The notes under the pieces were generated by a model. That model made no database searches and was not told where the DNA came from. It saw nothing but the letters and a program-made list of their open reading frames with translations. 19,504 nucleotides of DNA from DASRAP01 sp035277145 (GTDB lineage Bacteria; Gemmatimonadota; Gemmatimonadetes; Gemmatimonadales; Gemmatimonadaceae). The DNA is taken from assembly GCA_035277145.1 (NCBI GenBank), contig DATELA010000036.1, forward strand, positions 1-19,504. Reading direction: 5' to 3'. A program made the position numbers and the translations under genes. Below, in pieces: positions 14,467 through 19,504 of this stretch (its first letter is position 1; the number at the start of each line of letters is the position of its first letter).

Positions 14467-15309
14467 CTACGCGGCAGCTTGTGCTGCCGCGAAGGCATGC
14501 ACCAGCGGCCGGCCCGCATACGTCACTGGAATCGGCACGGCGAGCGACCACAGGATCGTTGCGGGTACGTCGAGCAGTGATGCAAGTCCCGCGATTGGAC
14601 CTGGCGCCACTGCGCGACCGGCGAGCATGATCGGGATCACACGATCGCTCACGTGCGCGGAGTTGTGATTGCGCCGGTCCACGCCGCCACCGCCATGATC
14701 CGCGAGCGCTATGAGCAGCGTTCCAGGTGAGTGCGCGAAATCGATTGTGCGCACGAGTTCACCGAGCGCGACGTCCAGTTGACGCGCGGCATCGCCGTAT
14801 TGCGGCGACATCCATCCATGCTTGTGCCCGGCGCGATCCGCGTCGGGCCAGTGAAGCAGAACGAAGCCGGATTGTTGCGCGATGATCGCGTCGCGCGCGT
14901 GATCGAGAATCCCGGCGGCGTCGCGTCCGCGCGTGACGAGTTGCTGCACGCCGGCCGTGCGCGCGATGCGATCGGCGAGAAAGCCGAAGCCAAGCGGCAG
15001 CCGCGCGATGTGCGCCGACGTCGGCAGTCCGCGCGCGGCGAGCACCGACGGCACTGGATGAATCGCACCGCGCGGTCTCGGCACTGTGAATTTGTCCGAC
15101 AACATTCCATGACGGCACGGCAGTGCACCGGTGAGCAGCGACGACATCGCGCACGCCGTGACGCTGGGCGCCACCGTTCGCGCGGATAGCGTGTACGCGC
15201 CGGTATCGATCAGTTCCTGACAGTGCTTCAGTCCAAACGTGCCTATTGCATCCGGACGCAATCCATCGAGCACAACCACGACCACACGATTCACGAGCGG
15301 TGGAATCAC
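14467..15309 (-). CDS. Alkaline-phosphatase-superfamily phosphodiesterase (NPP-like)
   Basis: The 280-residue protein belongs to the type I phosphodiesterase / nucleotide pyrophosphatase group. Visible metal and nucleophile positions are D15 in V-V-L-D-G-L-R-P-D, T51 in A-P-S-V-T-A-C-A (the likely nucleophile), D158 and H162 in D-R-A-G-H-K-H-G, A-D204-H205-G-G-G, and H219 in H-N-S-A-H. Together these make a complete two-metal site. No signal peptide is visible from this start, so it may be cytoplasmic. GTG 15309 is preferred: it has GGAG 5 nt upstream and directly precedes the first core strand. The open frame continues further upstream to 15645, but that extension is Arg-rich, non-homologous in look, and would run into the divergent glycosyltransferase gene. 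The substrate is unknown. Confidence 0.82.
   Translation of the reverse strand: MIPPLVNRVVVVVLDGLRPDAIGTFGLKHCQELIDTGAYTLSARTVAPSVTACAMSSLLTGALPCRHGMLSDKFTVPRPRGAIHPVPSVLAARGLPTSAHIARLPLGFGFLADRIARTAGVQQLVTRGRDAAGILDHARDAIIAQQSGFVLLHWPDADRAGHKHGWMSPQYGDAARQLDVALGELVRTIDFAHSPGTLLIALADHGGGGVDRRNHNSAHVSDRVIPIMLAGRAVAPGPIAGLASLLDVPATILWSLAVPIPVTYAGRPLVHAFAAAQAAA
14470..14491 (-). repeat. 9-bp perfect hairpin in the last codons of the phosphodiesterase gene
   Basis: CGCGGCAGC (14470-14478) and GCTGCCGCG (14483-14491) are exact complements around a 4-nt loop. The stem encodes the final A-A-A-Q-A-A-A residues and ends at the stop codon. It could slow ribosomes or protect or terminate the mRNA before the PAP2 gene. 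Confidence 0.55.
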
Positions 15310-15314
15310 AACAA

Positions 15315-15318
15315 CTCC
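15315..15318 (-). promoter_or_regulatory. Ribosome binding site GGAG choosing GTG 15309
   Basis: On the minus strand GGAG lies 5 nt before GTG 15309. This supports a compact 280-residue protein rather than the longer frame reaching into the divergent gene. Confidence 0.5.
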
Positions 15319-15441
15319 AAGCGTTTTCTTGATGACGATTTCATGCGCGGGATTTTTTGCTTCGTGCGCAACGAGTCGCGTACGTCCGTGTAACGGTTGT
15401 GCTGCCGCCTGTCGACGTATTGGTGACGCCGGTGCATTCTT

Positions 15442-16638
15442 GTGTGCGTTCTCACCAACACCGGCTCGCATCTGAGAATTCTCTTTTGCACTGACACGTA
15501 TCCGCCGCAGGTGAACGGCGTGTCGGTCGTGACGGCGATATCCGTGCGCGGGCTGAGCGAACGCGGATGGACGTGCGCCGTTGTCGCACCGAAGTATCCG
15601 CCGGCATCGAGTACGGCATTTGCGCGCGATGATAGCGGCGCGCATCGCGTTGCGGGTGAGTCCATCACCACAATTCCCAGCGTGCCGCTCCCCGTCTATC
15701 CGGACGTTCGCCTGTCATGGCCGTCGGTGTCGCGGATTCGCCGAGCGATCGCGGCTTGCCAACCCGACGTCGTCCATTGCGTGACGGAGTTCGTCATCGG
15801 CCGCATCGGCATGCGCGAGGCGAGACGACGCGGCATTCCGGTTACAACGTCGTATCACACGGACTTCGCGCGCTACACGGCGTCGTATGGTGTGCCGTGG
15901 TTACGCGAACCGGTCATGCGATCAATCGTGCGATTCCACCAGCGTGCGCGACGCACGTTCACACCTGGACGGCCCGCGGGCGACGACCTCGCGGCGCGCG
16001 GAGTGCAGCACGTGGAAGTCTGGGGCCGCGGTGTCGACATCGAGCGTTTTCATCCGTCGCGCCGCGATGCAGCGCTGCGCGAAACACTCGGCATTGGAAA
16101 CCGGTTTGCGTTTTTGCACGTCGGCCGGCTCGCTGCGGAAAAAGGTGCGGCGCTCATTCTCGATGCATATCGCGCCGCCGTTGCGAAACTTCCGGCGGAT
16201 TCCACCCGACTCGTGATCGCGGGCGAAGGTCCGTCGCGCGCGGCGCTCGAACGCGATGCGCCGCCCGGCACGATCTTTCTCGGCTTCGTCGACCGTGAGC
16301 GCGAACTCCCGAGGCTGTACGCGAGTTGCGACGCATTCACGTTCGCGAGCACGACGGAAACACTCGGCCTCGTGATTCTTGAAGCGATGTCGTCCGGCAT
16401 TCCAGTAATTGCCGCGCCCGCCGGCGGTGTAGCCGATCATTTGCGCGACGGCGTGAATGGCATCGCGTATCCCGCGCACGACGTGAACGCGTTTACTGCG
16501 GCGATGCTCTCAGTCGTGAGCGATAGAGCGAAGCGTGACGCGCTTGCACGCGGAGCGCGTGCCACAGCGGAAGGTTTGAGCTGGGAGAAAGAACTCGACC
16601 GGCTCGACGCGAGTTATCGCGAGGTGTTGCGAAAATGA
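15442..16638 (+). CDS. Glycosyltransferase family 4 (mannosyltransferase-like)
   Basis: The 398-residue GT-B fold enzyme transfers a sugar from a nucleotide-sugar donor with retention of configuration. The N-terminal domain starts L-R-I-L-F-C-T-D-T-Y-P-P-Q-V-N-G-V-S, the usual GT4 opening, with acceptor-side H-T-D-F near residue 140. The C-terminal Rossmann domain has H-V-G-R-L-A-A-E-K-G, G-E-G-P, and the E306-x7-E314 donor-binding motif (E-T-L-G-L-V-I-L-E-A-M-S-S-G-I-P-V-I). This pattern resembles GDP-mannose-dependent alpha-mannosyltransferases of lipid glycosylation (MgtA/PimB type), but the sugar is an inference. GTG 15442 is the first start of the frame and has no Shine-Dalgarno site. 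The gene is divergent from the phosphodiesterase gene and its TGA overlaps tRNA-Lys. Confidence 0.92.
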   Translation: MCVLTNTGSHLRILFCTDTYPPQVNGVSVVTAISVRGLSERGWTCAVVAPKYPPASSTAFARDDSGAHRVAGESITTIPSVPLPVYPDVRLSWPSVSRIRRAIAACQPDVVHCVTEFVIGRIGMREARRRGIPVTTSYHTDFARYTASYGVPWLREPVMRSIVRFHQRARRTFTPGRPAGDDLAARGVQHVEVWGRGVDIERFHPSRRDAALRETLGIGNRFAFLHVGRLAAEKGAALILDAYRAAVAKLPADSTRLVIAGEGPSRAALERDAPPGTIFLGFVDRERELPRLYASCDAFTFASTTETLGLVILEAMSSGIPVIAAPAGGVADHLRDGVNGIAYPAHDVNAFTAAMLSVVSDRAKRDALARGARATAEGLSWEKELDRLDASYREVLRK

Positions 16639-16708
16639 CCGGGGTGGGAATCGAACCCACGACCTACGGCTTAAAAGGCCGCTGCTCTACCGACTGAGCT
16701 ACCCGGTC
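16636..16708 (-). tRNA. tRNA-Lys (TTT)
   Basis: Read on the minus strand, the acceptor stem GACCGGG pairs with CCCGGTC, with discriminator A (complement of T16636). The D arm is GCTC...GAGC, the anticodon stem GCGGC/GCCGT with loop CTTTTAA, anticodon TTT at 16673-16675, and the T arm is GTGGG-TTCGATT-CCCAC. CCA is not encoded. The last three bases of the tRNA are the complement of the TGA stop of the glycosyltransferase gene. A TATTTT box (16719-16724) 10 nt upstream may be its own -10 element. Confidence 0.97.
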
Positions 16709-16718
16709 AGGAGTACAG

Positions 16719-16724
16719 AAAATA
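16719..16724 (-). promoter_or_regulatory. Putative -10 box of tRNA-Lys
   Basis: TATTTT on the minus strand ends 10 nt before the tRNA 5' end, similar in spacing to TACTTT before tRNA-Asn (12 nt). The -35 region falls in the GAAGACGA repeats and is not recognisable. Confidence 0.35.
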
Positions 16725-16749
16725 GAAGACGAGAGGACGAGAAGACGAG
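16725..16749. repeat. Purine-rich 8-bp tandem repeat between rnhB and tRNA-Lys
   Basis: There are three tandem copies: GAAGACGA (16725-16732), GAGGACGA (16733-16740) and GAAGACGA (16741-16748). The core GAAGACG is the same as in the arm of the palindrome after tRNA-Asn. Only a short complement is present (AGACG 16743-16747 with CGTCT 16753-16757), so it looks like a half-element of that palindrome class. It directly follows the rnhB stop. Confidence 0.6.
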
Positions 16750-16758
16750 TGGCGTCTC

Positions 16759-17400
16759 TCAGCCCATCGCCGCGAGCAGCGAGCCTTGCGGGTCCGGCAA
16801 CACCGTTGTGAGGAACGATTGCCGGTGATGCGGCGTGATGCCAAGCGATCCAATCGCCGCTTTGTGCTCGGCCGTCCCGTATCCGCAGTTGTGGTCCCAG
16901 CCGTAGCCGGGATATCGGCTCGATAGCGATCGCATCAACCGGTCGCGCGCGACCTTCGCGATGATCGATGCCGCCGCGATGCAGTAGCACCGCCGGTCGC
17001 CGTCCACCACGGCGTGGTGCGTCCACGTGAGCGACGCCAACGGACGTCCATCGATCAACACCGTTGACGGACGCACTGAGAGTCGCTTCAACGCCCGGTG
17101 CATCGCGCGCACCGTCGCCTGCAGGATGTTGCGCTCTTCGACCTCACGGACTGACGCGGCGCCGAGCGCCCACGTGAGCGCCTGCGCGCGAATCTGCACG
17201 TCGAGGCGTTCCCGCTCGCGAATAGTCAGCTCTTTCGAGTCGGAAACACCCCGAATCGGGCGCGCCTCGGGCGGCATGATGACGGCACAAGCGACGACGG
17301 GGCCCGCGAGAGGGCCCCGTCCGACTTCGTCGACACCGGCGATGAGCTGTCCCGCGGCGCGCAGTTCGCGCTCGAGCGGATAACCCCACCGCCTGCCCAC
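16759..17400 (-). CDS. rnhB: Ribonuclease HII
   Basis: RNase HII nicks RNA-DNA hybrids and starts removal of misincorporated ribonucleotides. The 213-residue protein is of normal size. It has A-G-V-D24-E25-V-G-R-G-P-L-A-G-P-V, the type 2 signature with two acidic ligands and the GRG ribonucleotide-sensing loop. It also has D117 in V-L-I-D-G-R-P and D153 in A-K-V-A-R-D-R, completing the four-carboxylate site. GTG 17400 starts 10 nt after the rplS stop, so it is the last gene of the rpsP-rimM-trmD-rplS-rnhB operon, a common bacterial order. Confidence 0.95.
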   Translation of the reverse strand: MGRRWGYPLERELRAAGQLIAGVDEVGRGPLAGPVVACAVIMPPEARPIRGVSDSKELTIRERERLDVQIRAQALTWALGAASVREVEERNILQATVRAMHRALKRLSVRPSTVLIDGRPLASLTWTHHAVVDGDRRCYCIAAASIIAKVARDRLMRSLSSRYPGYGWDHNCGYGTAEHKAAIGSLGITPHHRQSFLTTVLPDPQGSLLAAMG

Positions 17401-17410
17401 GCGTTCGCGC

Positions 17411-17788
17411 TTACTCTTGCGGCACGCTCGCCGCGACCGCGGCGGCTTTGTGTCCGCGAATACGACTGGCTTTCGCGCCGACGACGTTGCGCAGATAGAA
17501 CAGCTTCGCGCGGCGCACTCGCCCGCGGCGCGTCACTGCGATCTCAGAAATCATCGGGCTGTGGACCGGGAACACGCGCTCCACTCCCACGCCATTCGAG
17601 ATCTTGCGCACGGTGAACGTCTCGCTCACACCGCGGCCGCGACGCGCAATGCACACGCCTTCGAACGCCTGCAAGCGCTCCTTGTCGCCTTCCTTCACGC
17701 GCACATTGACGCGCACCGTGTCGCCCGGACGGAAAGCCGGGAGATTGGCGCGCATCCACTCTTTCTGGGTTTCGATGAAGGGGTGCAT
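17411..17788 (-). CDS. rplS: 50S ribosomal protein L19
   Basis: L19 lies at the 30S-50S interface. The 125-residue protein has the expected F-R-P-G-D-T-V-R-V, E-G-V-C-I-A-R-R-G-R-G, and F-P-V-H-S-P and R-A-K-L-F-Y-L-R segments. Its Ala-rich C-terminal tail (K-A-A-A-V-A-A-S-V-P-Q-E) is a small extension past the core. ATG 17788 has no Shine-Dalgarno site; a pyrimidine-rich CCTGCCTTTT precedes it. It lies 70 nt after trmD and 10 nt before rnhB. Confidence 0.97.
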   Translation of the reverse strand: MHPFIETQKEWMRANLPAFRPGDTVRVNVRVKEGDKERLQAFEGVCIARRGRGVSETFTVRKISNGVGVERVFPVHSPMISEIAVTRRGRVRRAKLFYLRNVVGAKASRIRGHKAAAVAASVPQE

Positions 17789-17858
17789 AAAAGGCAGGCG
17801 TGAGGCCTGAGGCCAGAGCCGCGAGGCTGTTCAGGTGGTTCGTGAGAAGCGTCGAAGC
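17789..17858 (-). other. trmD-rplS spacer with short inverted repeats
   Basis: This is the largest gap inside the ribosomal operon. It holds AGCC-GCGA-GGCT (a 4-bp stem on a GNRA-type loop, about 17818-17829), the palindrome AGGCCT, and an imperfect GAGGCC tandem. It may be a weak processing or attenuating hairpin, or a remnant of the purine-rich repeat class. No promoter is evident. Confidence 0.35.
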
Positions 17859-18523
<665 letters not shown>

Positions 18524-18524
<1 letters not shown>

Positions 18525-19057
18525 CAGAGTTCCAAAAGTCCTTGGGGTGGATCAATCGTGATTGCGCGCGCATCACGGTCGATGCGAACCACAATCGCGT
18601 CTACAAACGGCACACTGACATCGCCGCGCGACGTGCGCACGATCAACAGCAGGCCGTGCGGCAGGTGTTCTACGTCCACAACTTCGCCAACCGCTGAGCC
18701 GCTCGTGTCGGCAACGCGCATACCTGCGAGTTCGTGCAGGTACGCCTCGCCGTCCTCCGGATCGCTGAGCGTCGACGCTTCAGCCAACAGGTATTTCCCG
18801 CGCCACAACTCGGCTTCGTTACGATCGCGAACACCGCGAAGCCCGACGAGCCACGTTCCTTTGAACGGCCGTCCGTGCATCACATCGACCGGCTCCGGCT
18901 GCGCTCCGTCGATCGCACCATCGTCGTTCCCTGCGAAGACGCGACGCCCCGACGCGAATACCGCGTCGGGTTCATTGCAGATCGCTTCAACAATCAGATC
19001 GCCGCGAATGCCGTGCGGTTTGCGCACGCGACCGACGATCGAAAACTCGCTCGCCAC
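18524..19057 (-). CDS. rimM: Ribosome maturation factor RimM
   Basis: RimM helps late assembly of the 30S head and binds S19. The 177-residue protein has the N-terminal beta-barrel (V-G-R-V-R-K-P-H-G-I-R-G-D-L), then G-T-W-L-V-G-L-R-G-V-R-D-R-N-E-A-E-L-W-R-G and Y-L-H-E-L-A-G-M-R-V. The C-terminal PRC barrel ends V-P-F-V-D-A-I-V-V-R-I-D, then I-D-P-P-Q-G-L. GTG 19057 is chosen because it gives the usual distance to the G-R-V-x-K-P-H-G motif. The gene starts 19 nt after rpsP and its stop shares a base with the trmD start. Confidence 0.95.
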
Positions 19058-19076
19058 AGGACGCGGCGGCGCGAGA

Positions 19077-19391
19077 CTAGCTCGCCTTGTCTCCGACCGG
19101 CACAGCCTTCGACGCGAGCTTCGCGGCGAGGCGTTGCTCGTGGCGCGCTTTGAGCACGCCGGCGCGCCGAAGGAGCGACCGAACGGTGTCGCTCGGCTGC
19201 GCGCCGCTGTCCAGCCAGTAGTGCGTGCGCTCGGACTTCAGCGCGATCGCATTCTTGCCCTGGCGTGGCGAATACTGGCCGAGGATTTCAACGAACTTGC
19301 CGTCGCGTGCTGCGCGCGAGTCGGCGACGACGATGCGGTACACAGGCGTTCCTTTTCTGCCGACGCGGCGCAATCGAATCTTGACTGACAT
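19077..19391 (-). CDS. rpsP: 30S ribosomal protein S16
   Basis: The 104-residue protein begins M-S-V-K-I-R-L-R-R-V-G-R-K-G-T-P-V-Y-R-I-V-V-A-D-S-R-A-A-R-D-G, the diagnostic S16 N-terminus. It continues with L-G-Q-Y-S-P and the helical region S-D-T-V-R-S-L-L-R-R-A-G, followed by a basic/Ala tail. It is the first gene in view of the operon with rimM, trmD, rplS and rnhB. ATG 19391 has no Shine-Dalgarno site. Confidence 0.97.
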   Translation of the reverse strand: MSVKIRLRRVGRKGTPVYRIVVADSRAARDGKFVEILGQYSPRQGKNAIALKSERTHYWLDSGAQPSDTVRSLLRRAGVLKARHEQRLAAKLASKAVPVGDKAS

Positions 19392-19504
19392 GTGGTGTGC
19401 TGAGTGAGGCGTGGTGCGTGAAGATCGCGAGATCCTCGACCGGTTTCATCGCCACTCGCGGGAGGTCCGCGCGGCAACCGGGGGAGCGACAAACTAACTA
19501 CGGG
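19392..19504 (-). other. Leader region upstream of rpsP
   Basis: No gene is supported here; short minus-strand frames stop early. TAGTTT (19491-19496, minus) could be a -10 box giving a leader of roughly 90 nt, but its -35 would lie outside the window. A small GATC-GCGA-GATC dyad (about 19424-19435) lies within the leader. The neighbour beyond the edge cannot be identified. Confidence 0.25.

Noticed and set aside
15310..15645. N-terminal extension of the phosphodiesterase gene
   Set aside because: It would overlap the divergent glycosyltransferase start and looks like random Arg/His/Ala-rich sequence. GTG 15309 has a ribosome site.
17417..17803. Plus-strand frame opposite rplS
   Set aside because: It is an exact shadow of the L19 gene with His/Arg/Ala-rich content and no ribosome site.

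Overview
The window is GC-rich bacterial chromosome, densely packed with genes on both strands. It contains two tRNA genes and no insertion sequence, phage gene or CRISPR array that I can see. Gene content is mostly core: uvrA, purE, holB, moaC, rnhB, rplS, trmD, rimM, rpsP. Envelope or secreted proteins sit between these. Several features suggest a Gram-negative soil or water bacterium, most likely Gemmatimonadota: GTG starts, frequent lack of Shine-Dalgarno sites, lipoprotein signals, a lytic transglycosylase, a paired secreted M16 peptidase, and purine-rich palindromes between genes. The phylum is an inference from overall character, not from a marker search.

Layout. At 1-746 (minus) lies a two-FHA-domain protein cut by the window edge. 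It is divergent from uvrA (869-3724). tRNA-Asn(GTT) follows at 3836-3908, then a two-gene operon of M16 peptidase subunits (4063-5436 catalytic, 5436-6914 non-catalytic partner). Next comes an Asp-box beta-propeller lipoprotein (6937-8211), then purE (8357-8854) and a small HExxH lipoprotein (8953-9486). This last gene converges on a NhaR-type LysR regulator (9483-10382, minus). holB and moaC (10454-11940) form an overlapping pair. They converge on an MltD-like transglycosylase with LysM domains (12057-13643, minus).

A PAP2 phosphatase (13876-14400, minus) and an alkaline-phosphatase-superfamily phosphodiesterase (14467-15309, minus) are divergent from a GT4 glycosyltransferase (15442-16638). 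The stop codon of the glycosyltransferase overlaps the 3' end of tRNA-Lys(TTT) (16636-16708, minus). The right end is the classical operon rpsP-rimM-trmD-rplS-rnhB, read on the minus strand from 19391 down to 16759.

The most interesting signals are non-coding. First, three long imperfect palindromes built from short purine-rich tandem repeats sit at gene ends (3686-3805, 3917-4000, 11921-12057), and a related half-element lies at 16725-16749. In two cases the stop codon of a core gene lies inside the palindrome arm. Second, an ACTTTCC element overlapping a TAnnnT -10 hexamer lies directly before the FHA gene, uvrA, tRNA-Asn and the LysR gene. Its spacing implies leaderless or nearly leaderless transcripts. 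I found no complete new defence or mobile system. The best protein-level candidates for novelty are the small HEAAH lipoprotein and the split-active-site M16 pair.
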